Assembly: GCF_020564935.1 (NCBI RefSeq)
Contig: NZ_JAJCXB010000029.1
Coordinates: 1-64,000, forward strand
Reading direction: 5' to 3'
Origin: Streptomyces pinistramenti
Lineage (GTDB): Bacteria; Actinomycetota; Actinomycetes; Streptomycetales; Streptomycetaceae
Length of the DNA stretch: 64,000 bases
Shown here one piece after another: positions 32,601 to 41,104 of the stretch. Positions within the stretch are counted from its first letter, which is position 1; every line of letters starts with the position of its first letter. The notes beneath the pieces were generated by a model that saw nothing but the letters and a program-made list of their open reading frames with translations, made no database searches and had not been told where the DNA came from. The translations under genes and the position numbers were made by a program.

Positions 32601-35600
32601 TTACGGGTGGCGATGCCGACCAGGGCGTTCTCGCGCTCGCCGGTGCGCAGCAGGGTGTTCGCGACCTGGCGGGCCCGGTCGGCCAGCTCGCGGTAGGTCA
32701 TCCTGATCTCGCCGTCGACCAGCGCGATGTGCTCCGGCTGGGCGGCTGCCCGCGCGAAGACCGGCTCGTGCAGGCAGTGCGGCCGCGGGGCGGCGGCGCC
32801 GGCCGCCGTGAGCGCCGATCTGACGGTCTGCTGCGTGGTGGGAAGCGGCGGCTCCCTTCGGTCGGTCCAGTACGCGCGGTCGGTCACCAGGTCGGCCAGG
32901 AGGCGCTGGTAGGACTCGAACATGCCGTCGACCACGCCGGGGTGGAACAGGTCGTCGACCGCGTCCCAGTTGAAGACGAGAGCTCCCTCGCGCTCGGCGA
33001 CCTGGTGGTCCAGGTGCACCTGCGGGGTCTGGGTGATCCCGTAGCCGGGTTTCCCCAGCGTGGTGTGCTCGGTCTGCGCCGCGTCGGACGGCGCGGCCGG
33101 CGGCAGGTTGGAGGTGAACACCACCGGGGTCAGCAGTTGCGGCGGGCGGCCGCGCTGCCGGGCCCACTCCCGCATCACCTGGACACCGCTGAACGGGGCG
33201 TGGTCCAGGTCGGCCCAGAGCAGCCGGTGCAGGGTGCGGGCGCGGTCCGCGAAGGCCGCCGGGGTGCGGTGGTCCACTTCGAGCACGGACAGGGACGTGA
33301 AGTCGCCGACGATCAGGTCGACATCGGGGTGCACCGGTTCCCGCTGGAAGACGGTGAGCATCAGGCTGTAGTGGGGGCGTCTGCTCCACCGGGTCACGGT
33401 CTCGGCGAAGGCGGCGAGCAGGACACCGGACGGTGTGAGGCCGAGCTCGGCGGCCCGCGCCTTGAGCGCCGACCACTGGGCGCGGTCCAGCGTCCCGGAA
33501 CGGCGTACGAAGCGGGGCCGGTCGATGCTCTCCGGCGCGGTGGCCAGCGGAAGTTCGGGCCCCTCGGGCAGGTCGGCGAGGCGGTCGCGCCAGTACTGCT
33601 GGGCCTTGCGGTACCCGGGCCCCGCCCGGCGGTGCTCGGCGGCCAGCACGTAGTCCCGGAAGGTCAGGGCCGGCGGCGGATACGCGTGCCGTCGGCCGGT
33701 GTAGCGGTCGGTCAGCTCGGCCATCACCAGCCCGAAGCTGTGGGCATCGCAGATGAGCGCGTCGATGCTGACGTGCACCAGCGTGTCCCCGCCGGGCAGC
33801 AGGGAGGCCCGTACGTCGAACAGTGGCCAGCGGTCGGCGGGCAGCAGTTGGTGGGAAAGTTCCTCCCGCCAGTCGGCCAGCCGCGCGGCCCGCCGCGGGC
33901 CGGTGTCCCCTCGCAGGTCCTGGACGGAGATCCGGTACGGGGGAACCGAGTCCAGCACCCGTTGCGTACCGTCGGCCGCGATCACGGCACGCAGCATCGG
34001 ATGCCGGTCGATCACCGCCCGCAGGGCGTCCTGGAACCGGTCGAGGTCCAGTGCGTGCGCGGTCAGCTCCAGGTAGGCGTGGGTGGAGACCTGTCCCAGC
34101 ACCAGCTCGGCGTCACGTCCGACGAGGTAGGCCCGCTGGATGTCGGTCAACGGGAAGGGCTGGTGCCGCGCCGCCGGATCGTGGACCGGCTGCGCCGAGA
34201 ATTCCGGCGGACCCTGGCGTGCGGCCGCTGCGTCGAGGCGGGCGGCCAGGGCGAGGGCCGTCGGCGCCGCGATGAGGTCGCCCAGGCCGACCGGTGTCCC
34301 GAGCCGTTCGCGCAGCACTGCCGCGACCCTGGCGGCGAGCAGCGAATTGCCGCCCAGCCGCAGGAAGTCGTCGTTCGGTCCCGGCCGGGAGGTCACCGGC
34401 AGCAGCTCGGTGAAGACGTCGAGCACGATGGCCTGGGTCGTCCCGGTGGCCGGCCCGGAGTGCCGCTCCGCCGTCGGCGCCGGAGCAGTCCGGAGCGCCC
34501 GCAACCTTCGCCGGTCCACCTTCCCGCTGGCGTTCAGCGGCAGCTCCGCGAGGATGTCCACGGTGGACGGTACGGCGTGGGCGGGCAGTTGGCGCCGCAG
34601 GGATCCGGTCACGTCACGGGGTGGCCGCGCCTCGTCGACGGCGACCGCGTACGCGGCGAGCATGGGGGCGCCCATGCGGTCGGGGCAGCTGATGACCGCG
34701 GCGGCGCGGATGTCGGGATGCCGCAGCAGAGCACGTTCCACCTCGCCCGGCTCGACCCGGTGGCCACGGATCTGCACCTGGGTGTCCAGCCTGCCGAGAT
34801 ACTCCAGATCGCCGTCGGCACGGCGGCGCACCGCATCGCCCGTACGGAACCAGCGCCGGCCCGGCCCGCCGCCCCGTACCGGCCCGAACCGGTCGGCCGT
34901 CTCCTGGGGGCGCCCGTGGTAGCCGAGGGCCAGCCCGGCCCCGCCGACGTGGAGTTCGCCGATGCCCAGCGTGGGCGCGGGCCGGCCGGCCGGGGTCAGC
35001 ACACGTGTGGCGACACCGTCAATGGCCCGGCCGATCGGGACCTTCGCCGGGTTGCCGCCTTGTCCCACCTCGGCCGCGGTGGCGTCGGCCGCGACCTCGG
35101 CGCAGCCGTACAGGTTGAGCAGCCTGCGGCCGGGCAGGCAGCGGTGGAACCGTTCGGCCAGGTCGGCGCCGAGTTCTTCGCCGCTGCTCACCCAGGTGTG
35201 CAGGTCCGGCAGTCTCCGGTGCAGGTCCGGCTGGTCGTCGAGCAGGATGCGCAGCAGGGTCGGTACCACCACGAGCCGGGTCACCCGGTGCTCGCGCAGC
35301 CTGTCGACCAGCCGCGCGGGGTCGGCCGTGTCCTCGGCGCTCAGCACCACCAGAGGCACGCCGGACAGCAGCGGGCCGAAGGTCTCCCACACCGCGTCGA
35401 CGAAGGCAGGGGACGTCCTGGCGGCCCAGACCTCCGCGCCGGTGACGGGGTGGGCCCGCCGCATCCACCAAATCCGGTTCACCGCACCGCGATGGGTGCC
35501 GAGCACGCCCTTCGGCGGGCCGGTCGACCCCGAGGTGTAGACCAGGTGGGCCACCGACTCCTGGTGGACCGGCCGGTTCAGTCGGTGTGCCGGGAACCGG

Positions 35601-37504
35601 CCGGTCGGCTCGCCGGGGTCGTCGACCGCCCGGGGGGGGCTGTCCATGGGGGCGCAGTGGGACAGCAGCGCCGTGGTGGTGAGCACGCACCGGGGCCGGG
35701 CGTCGGCGACGATCTCGGCGAGCCGTTCGGCGGGCTGGGCCGGATCCAACGCCACATAGGCCGCTCCGGCCTTGAGTACGGCGAGCGTCGCGAGCACCGA
35801 GCCTGCCGAACGGGGCAGAGCGCAGACGACCCGGTCGCCGTCCGTGACGCCGCGCGCCCGCAGCTGCCGGGCGAGCTGGTTGGCCCTGCGGTCCAGTGCC
35901 CGGTAGCTCACCGCGAGCGCGCCGTCGACCACCGCGATGAGGTCCGGGGTGCGGTCGGCCTGGCGCTCGAAGAGCGTGGTGAGGCTGTCGGTCCGCCCGT
36001 CGGCGGCCGTTGGGGCGGGTTCGGCGGCGGGCGGGGCGGCCAGCAGTTGACCTGCGGTCAGGTCGGGATCGTCGGCGCACCGGACCAGCACGGTGCGGAG
36101 CTGCTCGGCGAACAGCACGATCGTCGACTCGGCGAACAGGTCCAGGTCGTATTGGAAGGAGATCCTGATGCCGTTGTCCCCTTCCCAGACCTCCACGAGC
36201 AGGTCGAACTGCGCGGCGCCCAGCTCAAGGTCCAGTTGCTCGGCGGTCAGCCCCGGCAGCTCCAGGGTCGGCTGGGGCTGCTGGGCCACGCACAGCACCC
36301 TGATCGGGGTGTCGCCCTCGCCGTCGGCCCGGTGCAGCTCCAGCAGCTTCTCGTAGGGCATTTCCTGGTGGGCCAGGCTCTCCGTGGCGGACGTCCGGGT
36401 GGCCGCCCAGAGCGTCCTGAAGCTCTGCTCGTGCTCGATGTGCGTGCGGATCGGTACGACGTTGACGAAGTAGCCGATGAGGCGGTCGAACTCCGGTCGG
36501 GTGCGGCCGGAGACGAGGGTGCCGAGGGCGAGTTCGGACCGCCCGGTCCACCCGTGCAGGACTACGGAGAGGGCACTCAGCACCTGTAGGAACAGGGTGC
36601 CGCCGGTCTGGCGCCGGAGCGCGCCGAGACGGCCGGCCAGTTCGGGTCCGGCCAGGATGCTGTGGTTGGCGCCGAGTCCGCGGCCGGTGTCCGGTCGTGG
36701 GTGGTCCAGGGGGAGTTCGGTGGAGGGCAGGTCGGTGAGCCGGGTGCGCCAGAAGTCTTTCAGCTCGGCGAGTTCCGGTCCGGTGAGCCGTCGGCGCTGC
36801 CACGCGGCGTAGTCGTGGTAGGCGAGTTCGGGTACCGGCAGGCTCACCGGGCGGCCCGCGGTCAGGTCCCGGTAGCTGTCCGAAAGGGCCTGGGCCAGCA
36901 CGCCGTTCGACCAGCCGTCGGTGATCGCGTGGTGGAGGGTCAGCAGGACCAGGTGGTCGTCCGGGCCCAGCCGGTACAAGGCCGTGCGCAGCAGCGGTCC
37001 CTGACGCAGGTCGAAGGGGCGGCGCGTCTCCGCCCGTAACAGCGTGCCGAGCCGGTCGTCCCGGTCGTCGGCTGCGGCCAGCTGCGAGAGGTCGACGAGC
37101 AGGAACGGCACCGTGACCGTGCCGGCGACCGCGGACACCAGCGTCCCGTCATCGGCCTGGTACAGGCTGGTGCGCAGGGACTCCTGCCGCTGCGCGACGG
37201 CGTCGATCGCCGACCGCAGCGCGACCGGGTTCACCGGGCCGCGCAGCCGGACCGCGGTGGCGTAGTTGTAGGCGGCCGGGGCCAGTTCGTTGAGCACCCA
37301 CATCCGCTCCTGGCCGAAGGAGGGTGGTGCCGCCTCGGGCGCGGGTGCCGGGGAGCCGGACGGCAGGCCCGACAGGAGCGTCCGCTCGAACCGCGCCCGG
37401 CCGTCGGGGGACAGTGCGGCGATCCGTCGGCGCAGCTCCGCCGCCTCGGCCTCTGCCAGCCCGGCGAGCATCTCGTCCAGTGCGTCACGGCTGCCGTCAT
37501 TCAT
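29621..37504 (-). CDS. blmIV: NRPS C-A-PCP-Cy-A-PCP-Cy (BlmIV-like), beta-alanine and cysteine modules, 2627 aa
   Basis: Domains in order: C (about 65-490, HHAITDG intact); A1 (510-1000), code read by eye V-D-W-V-V-S-L-A-D-K, one change from the beta-alanine code; PCP (LGGNS near 1050); Cy (1115-1550, DALICDAHS near 1245 in place of HHxxxDG); A2 (1560-2060), code D-L-Y-N-L-S-L-I-W-K, the cysteine code; PCP (LGGTS near 2125); Cy (2180-2600, DLLIADAHS near 2325). BlmIV of bleomycin has the same seven domains and, from memory, 2626 residues. With BlmIII it builds the 2'-(2-aminoethyl)bithiazole. ATG 37504 overlaps the asparagine synthetase end by eight bases. One Leu codon at 37037-37039 is TTA. 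Confidence 0.96.
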   Translation of the reverse strand: MNDGSRDALDEMLAGLAEAEAAELRRRIAALSPDGRARFERTLLSGLPSGSPAPAPEAAPPSFGQERMWVLNELAPAAYNYATAVRLRGPVNPVALRSAIDAVAQRQESLRTSLYQADDGTLVSAVAGTVTVPFLLVDLSQLAAADDRDDRLGTLLRAETRRPFDLRQGPLLRTALYRLGPDDHLVLLTLHHAITDGWSNGVLAQALSDSYRDLTAGRPVSLPVPELAYHDYAAWQRRRLTGPELAELKDFWRTRLTDLPSTELPLDHPRPDTGRGLGANHSILAGPELAGRLGALRRQTGGTLFLQVLSALSVVLHGWTGRSELALGTLVSGRTRPEFDRLIGYFVNVVPIRTHIEHEQSFRTLWAATRTSATESLAHQEMPYEKLLELHRADGEGDTPIRVLCVAQQPQPTLELPGLTAEQLDLELGAAQFDLLVEVWEGDNGIRISFQYDLDLFAESTIVLFAEQLRTVLVRCADDPDLTAGQLLAAPPAAEPAPTAADGRTDSLTTLFERQADRTPDLIAVVDGALAVSYRALDRRANQLARQLRARGVTDGDRVVCALPRSAGSVLATLAVLKAGAAYVALDPAQPAERLAEIVADARPRCVLTTTALLSHCAPMDSPPRAVDDPGEPTGRFPAHRLNRPVHQESVAHLVYTSGSTGPPKGVLGTHRGAVNRIWWMRRAHPVTGAEVWAARTSPAFVDAVWETFGPLLSGVPLVVLSAEDTADPARLVDRLREHRVTRLVVVPTLLRILLDDQPDLHRRLPDLHTWVSSGEELGADLAERFHRCLPGRRLLNLYGCAEVAADATAAEVGQGGNPAKVPIGRAIDGVATRVLTPAGRPAPTLGIGELHVGGAGLALGYHGRPQETADRFGPVRGGGPGRRWFRTGDAVRRRADGDLEYLGRLDTQVQIRGHRVEPGEVERALLRHPDIRAAAVISCPDRMGAPMLAAYAVAVDEARPPRDVTGSLRRQLPAHAVPSTVDILAELPLNASGKVDRRRLRALRTAPAPTAERHSGPATGTTQAIVLDVFTELLPVTSRPGPNDDFLRLGGNSLLAARVAAVLRERLGTPVGLGDLIAAPTALALAARLDAAAARQGPPEFSAQPVHDPAARHQPFPLTDIQRAYLVGRDAELVLGQVSTHAYLELTAHALDLDRFQDALRAVIDRHPMLRAVIAADGTQRVLDSVPPYRISVQDLRGDTGPRRAARLADWREELSHQLLPADRWPLFDVRASLLPGGDTLVHVSIDALICDAHSFGLVMAELTDRYTGRRHAYPPPALTFRDYVLAAEHRRAGPGYRKAQQYWRDRLADLPEGPELPLATAPESIDRPRFVRRSGTLDRAQWSALKARAAELGLTPSGVLLAAFAETVTRWSRRPHYSLMLTVFQREPVHPDVDLIVGDFTSLSVLEVDHRTPAAFADRARTLHRLLWADLDHAPFSGVQVMREWARQRGRPPQLLTPVVFTSNLPPAAPSDAAQTEHTTLGKPGYGITQTPQVHLDHQVAEREGALVFNWDAVDDLFHPGVVDGMFESYQRLLADLVTDRAYWTDRREPPLPTTQQTVRSALTAAGAAAPRPHCLHEPVFARAAAQPEHIALVDGEIRMTYRELADRARQVANTLLRTGERENALVGIATRKGRHQVVAALGALAAGRAFLPLDPDLPDARMRHLMARGELSTVLTQRTLVDQLPRPAGVRVIAVDRAADLDPSDEPPAVRTDPADLAYVIFTSGSTGTPKGVMIDHRGAANTIDAVNRRFGVGPHDRVLAVSSLSFDLAVYDLFGLLSAGGTVVLPAQDKRRDPAHWAELIAREQVTVWNSVPALAEVLTDYAGKLAPAALSTLRLVLLSGDWIPVSLPDRLRALATEAQLMSLGGATEGSIWSVWYPIGEVDPRRPSVPYGVPMDHQSIRVLDDRLRPRPDWVADELYIGGAGVALGYWRDEEQTRFRFPCDPVTGERLYRTGDLARHLPDGNLEFLGRQDGQVKINGYRVELGEVEAAVQRLPGVRAAAVVAAGERGAARRLVAFVVAEPDSPPESAALRTGLGAVLPPYMIPAEFHRLDRIPLTGNGKVDRSALLAQLPGRQRRTGRVRGAAAPQRRGRLLAELADIWAELLSVPTVRPKDNFFALGGTSLEAIRLMTKLQQAMGVRIPMLRLFTTPTLAALADAVTEAQAGAAPTPDPGPPPELTACPDDRSEPFPLTDIQQAYWLGRRTGFGLGGVATHSYLELDVDDLDVPRLEQALRLLIDRHDALRTVVRRDGRQQVLPTVPAYRIDTADLRGRAPDAATHRLAEVRGTMSHQVRATEDWPLFELRAHRTDGTTTRLHISVDLLIADAHSTRILTRELLALYHDPEAELPVIGCTFRDYVLAAMAQRSGIRHRQAQRYWADRIADLPSAPGLPLLWRPAELTHPEFHRLRTELTPTAWQAVRDWSAAAGLTPSAAICAAFCEVLAQWSDSPRFTLNVTTFNRLPLHPDVDALVGDFTATTLLAVDGTGESSFPARATRLQDQLWKDLEHRTVTGVEVLRMLRGGDPRRRDDAVMPVVFTSTLLSDGVLPSSQVPAWRARTVYSVSQTPQVLLDHQVGEQAGKLVCTWDFVAAAFPPGLVESMFEAFETVLANLAAAAVETGGDPA

Positions 37505-39404
37505 CCCCTGCCACCTCGCCGACAGTCATGCCGAACTCGGCGGTGAGCAGGCTCGTTCCCACCGCCAGCTGCACCAGGCGTTCACTGCCCGCCCGCTGGT
37601 CGGCCGGTCGTGCCAGCAGCTCGTCGAGCAGCCGGCACACCGCTTCCGGGCGGTAGAAGGGGTTGTCCCGCAGAGCGGGACCGTCGCACAGTTCGCGCAG
37701 CGTGGCGAGCAGCCCGTCGTCGCAGACGATCGGCGGGGCGAAGAAGCCGCGTTTGCCGCCGGCCCGCACTTCCTCGGGCAGCCGGTCGTGCAGAGCGGCG
37801 CGCAGTACGTACTTGGTGGCGCCCTCGCGGGTGTACCAGGACAGCGCCGCGGTGCGGGCGACGGCGAACAGGTGGTGGTCGAGGAACGGCAGTCTGACCT
37901 CGACTCCGTGGACGGCGTCCAGCCGTTCGGCGCCCAGGATGTAGTTGGGCAGCCAGCTCTTGGCGAACAGGTACAGGGACTGGTGCAGGGGGGAGCGTCC
38001 GGCGAGCTGTTGCCGCGACTGGTCCATCAGCGGTGTGCAGGCGTCGGTTGTGGCGAGCAGCTCGGCGAACTCGGGTCGCAGCAGGGGCCGCGACGGCGCC
38101 AGGACGGCGAAGTGCCGCTGGGTGAGCCAGCTGGGCAGGAAGCCGAGCCGGTCGAGCACACTGCGCAGATGCCGCGGCGCGCCGAACTCGGACAGCTTCC
38201 GGTATCCGGCGCGGGCCTTGCCCATCGCCTCCGGGGAGCGGCTCAGCGCGAGGTCCTGCTGGAACTGCGGGTACCCGGCGAACAGTTCGTCACCGCCCTC
38301 CCCCGCCATCGCGACCTTGAAGCCCCTGGCACTGATCGCGGCGCTGTGCAGGTATCTGGCGACGCCGTGGGAGTTCTCCTGCACCATCTCGCCCGCACGG
38401 ACCGTGGCGGTCAGGTGCTGGGCGAAATCCGCGGGGGTGAGCTGGATCCGGTGGTGGGGCACGCCGAGCCGGGCGGCCGTACGTGCGGCGACCGGGCTCT
38501 CGTCCAGGGCGGCGGCGGCGAAACCGACGGTGAACGTGGTGATCTCGCCGTGGCCGGCGGCGGTGGCCGTCATCGCCGAGGAGTCGACGCCACCGCTCAG
38601 GTGGCAGGCCACCGGGACGTCGGCGATCATCCGCAGCCGTACGGACTCGTCGAGCCCGGACCGCACCTGCGCCAGGTGCCCGGTCAGCGCGGCCGGTGAG
38701 CCGTCCTCGATTCCGGCCAGCTCCTCGGTCGTCGGGTAGTCCAAGTCCCAGTAGCGATGGACGGTGACCCCGTCCGCGCCGGCCAGCAGGTAGCAGCCGG
38801 GCGGCAGTTGGCGAATGCCGTCGAACAGGGTCCGGTCCGGTGGCAGGGCCATCTGGAGGTGGGCGGCGTAGGCGGCCAGGTCCCATCTGGCCGCGACGCC
38901 GCAGGCGAGGATGGCCTTGATCTCGGAGGACAGGTAGAGCCTGCCGTCCTGTTCGGCGTAGTAGAGCGGCTTGACGCCGAACCGGTCCCGCGCCGCGAAC
39001 AGCTCCTTGGTGCGGTCGTCCCACAGGGCGAAGGCGAATTCACCGCGCAGCTCGCGCAGCGCCCGATGGCCGTCCCTGAGGTAGAGCCGGAGCGCGATCT
39101 CGCTGTCGCCCCGGCTGCGGCAGGGGTGTCCGGTCCCGGCGAGGTCGGAGCGGATCCGCCGGTAGTCGTAGAACTCGCCGTTCACGACGAGCCGGGTCCG
39201 GCTCGGCCCGTCGCCGAGCGGCTGGGCGCCTCCCGCCGGGTCGACCACGGCGAGCCGGGTGTGCCCGAGCAGTGCCCGCCCGTCCGGCGAGCACCAGACC
39301 CCGGCGCCGTCGGGCCCCCTGGGGCGCAGCACGTCCATCGCGGCGTCCGCCGAAGCCGTCGACAGACCCGCATCCCTGGCGAAGATTCCGATGATGCCGC
39401 ACAC
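37497..39404 (-). CDS. Asparagine synthetase, glutamine-hydrolysing, 635 aa
   Basis: The GTG at 39404 is chosen because it puts Cys at position 2 (CGIIGIFARD), the nucleophile of the glutaminase domain after Met removal; a GTG at 39413 would mask it. The glutaminase domain spans about 2-210 and the synthetase domain about 230-610, with the ATP-pyrophosphatase loop CHLSGGVDSSAM. Bleomycin-type clusters include such a gene; it may supply Asn for the two Asn-using modules or carry out an amidation of the product. It sits between BlmF and BlmIV in one transcription unit. Confidence 0.9.
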   Translation of the reverse strand: MCGIIGIFARDAGLSTASADAAMDVLRPRGPDGAGVWCSPDGRALLGHTRLAVVDPAGGAQPLGDGPSRTRLVVNGEFYDYRRIRSDLAGTGHPCRSRGDSEIALRLYLRDGHRALRELRGEFAFALWDDRTKELFAARDRFGVKPLYYAEQDGRLYLSSEIKAILACGVAARWDLAAYAAHLQMALPPDRTLFDGIRQLPPGCYLLAGADGVTVHRYWDLDYPTTEELAGIEDGSPAALTGHLAQVRSGLDESVRLRMIADVPVACHLSGGVDSSAMTATAAGHGEITTFTVGFAAAALDESPVAARTAARLGVPHHRIQLTPADFAQHLTATVRAGEMVQENSHGVARYLHSAAISARGFKVAMAGEGGDELFAGYPQFQQDLALSRSPEAMGKARAGYRKLSEFGAPRHLRSVLDRLGFLPSWLTQRHFAVLAPSRPLLRPEFAELLATTDACTPLMDQSRQQLAGRSPLHQSLYLFAKSWLPNYILGAERLDAVHGVEVRLPFLDHHLFAVARTAALSWYTREGATKYVLRAALHDRLPEEVRAGGKRGFFAPPIVCDDGLLATLRELCDGPALRDNPFYRPEAVCRLLDELLARPADQRAGSERLVQLAVGTSLLTAEFGMTVGEVAGDE

Positions 39405-39409
39405 GCCGA

Positions 39410-41104
39410 TCACCGGTCCGGGTGCGGGACTCGGAAGGTGAGCACGGCGCCGGGGCCGGTGCCCTCGTGCCACCGCTCCCGTTCCAGGCCGTCGTCGAAG
39501 ATCAGGCAGCCGCCCTCCGGCCAGGTCCTTGGCTGCTCCCCGACCCTGATCCCGCTGCCAGCCGCGACGATCAGGCCGAACTCGACCCGCAGGAAGGCGT
39601 TGCTCGGTCCGCAGCTCGCCGGCCGGCGGGCCGGGGGGTGCTGGAGCACCAGCTCGACGGCCGCCCCGGGAAACAGCAGCGCCTCGGGGATCTTGTCCAG
39701 GATGTCCCGGGTGACCGACAGCTCCGTGGCCGACGCGGTCCATGTGCCCTCGCGGTACAGCTCGACGCGGTCGGTCCCCGCCTCCTGCCCGCCTTCGGGG
39801 CGCAGCCGTTGGCCCTCCAGCGCGGCGCGCACCTCGCGCACGATCGCCTCGTGCTGGGCGGTGAGAGGGAAGGTGAACCAGAAGTCGGCGGGGTCGTAGT
39901 CCGTCCGCAGCGGCAGCTCCCGGTGGAACTCCGCGGGGCGGTGCAGTGCCGAGGTCCACAGCCCCTGGCGCACCGCGAGTTCCGCGCAGTCCTGCGCGGC
40001 GCGGGCCTGTCCGTCCGCGTGCAGTCCGTCGATGAGCGCACGGTAGTGCCGACGGGCCGTGTCGGCCGCCGGTTCGGGCAGCGTCGTCCCGCGCCGACCG
40101 CCGCGCCGCTCCCGCACCGTGCGGGCAGCGAGCTTGTCCACCTCCGCCACGCGCCGGCCCTCGGTGCGCAGGAACAGGGCGTGGTCGGCGAACGACTTCT
40201 CCCGGGTCATGCGATGGCGCTGATAGGTGTCGTCGAACGGCGCCTTGTAGTCCTGGTAGTGCCGGTGCTCGACGAAGACCCCGGGCACCGGGTACAGCCT
40301 GCCGAGCCGTTGGGCGAGGTCGAAGACCCACTTCTCGACCTCCCACTGCTGGAAGATCGTCGGTACGAAGTAGCCGAGGGTGTCGTACCAGGGCCTGCTG
40401 ACGATCGGGAAGTCGCAGCCGCCCTCCGGGTACTGCGCCGCGTCGAAGTACAGGCACAGCACGGCGTCCTCGTGCAGCCTGGTGAGGTCGTCGGCCCGCT
40501 GGTCCAGTGCGACGTCCCAGCCGTAGTCCACGTAGAGCTGGTCGTCGTTGGCCATCAGCAGGAAGTCGCCGTCGGCGTGTTCGGCCAGGTGGTTCCAGGC
40601 TGCCGCGACCCCGATCGGCGGCCCGACGTGCAGGGCACACCGGCCGATCGCGCCGTAGTGCGTGCGCGCCCGGTCGAACAGTGCCCGGTATTCCGGCAGC
40701 GAAGGGTCGTCGTCGTCGACATAGCAGAGCACCTCGATCCGTCCCGGTGCGGCGGCGGTGCGCTGCACGCTGCGCAGGAACGTGTTCAGGTTGTCGACGC
40801 GGTTGCGGGTGGGGCACAGCAGGGACAGCGGCCTTGGTGGCGCGGTGACCGCGGCGGCGCGCAGCGGGAAGGCCAGTTTGGTACGGAGCCGCCGCGGTTC
40901 GAGCCGCAGGGCGTAGGCCAGCTTCTGCCGGACCAGCAGGCTGCTGTTCACCGTGTCGACGATCCAGCCGCGTCGGCCCTGCCTGTCCCGTAACAGGTCG
41001 GTGACCAGGTCCTGGAGCGTGCCGTCCCGATAGCGCCCGTGGTGGCCGAGGAGCAGCCTGCCGAGGTCGTGCGCAGTGTCGCGCATGTTCCGTTCCGCTG
41101 TCAC
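39410..41104 (-). CDS. blmF: Glycosyltransferase fused to AspH-like domain (BlmF-like), 564 aa
   Basis: Residues 95-330 form a GT-A glycosyltransferase (LSLLCPTRNRVDNLNTFLRS; DDDDPSLPEYR with DxD). Residues 345-564 are homologous to the two free AspH-like hydroxylases (TARRHYRALIDGLHADGQAR; SNAFLRVEFGLIV; WPEGGCLIFDD). Both iron His are changed: PHCG becomes ASCG and FEHEVWH becomes LERERWH, so this half should not be a working hydroxylase. BlmF is also a glycosyltransferase/hydroxylase-like fusion. GTG 41104 overlaps the blmG stop. One Leu codon at 40991-40993 is TTA. Confidence 0.85.
   Translation of the reverse strand: MTAERNMRDTAHDLGRLLLGHHGRYRDGTLQDLVTDLLRDRQGRRGWIVDTVNSSLLVRQKLAYALRLEPRRLRTKLAFPLRAAAVTAPPRPLSLLCPTRNRVDNLNTFLRSVQRTAAAPGRIEVLCYVDDDDPSLPEYRALFDRARTHYGAIGRCALHVGPPIGVAAAWNHLAEHADGDFLLMANDDQLYVDYGWDVALDQRADDLTRLHEDAVLCLYFDAAQYPEGGCDFPIVSRPWYDTLGYFVPTIFQQWEVEKWVFDLAQRLGRLYPVPGVFVEHRHYQDYKAPFDDTYQRHRMTREKSFADHALFLRTEGRRVAEVDKLAARTVRERRGGRRGTTLPEPAADTARRHYRALIDGLHADGQARAAQDCAELAVRQGLWTSALHRPAEFHRELPLRTDYDPADFWFTFPLTAQHEAIVREVRAALEGQRLRPEGGQEAGTDRVELYREGTWTASATELSVTRDILDKIPEALLFPGAAVELVLQHPPARRPASCGPSNAFLRVEFGLIVAAGSGIRVGEQPRTWPEGGCLIFDDGLERERWHEGTGPGAVLTFRVPHPDR

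Noticed and set aside
29480..36589. A very long plus-strand open frame (about 2370 codons) opposite the BlmIV- and BlmIII-like genes
   Set aside because: It is the antisense shadow of GC-rich coding DNA: Arg/Gly/Pro/Gln-rich, no domain motifs, no ribosome binding site. The minus strand has full NRPS domains.
39405..40817. N-terminal extension of the asparagine synthetase frame
   Set aside because: The extension is antisense-like low complexity overlapping BlmF, and the enzyme needs Cys at position 2, which fixes the start at 39404.
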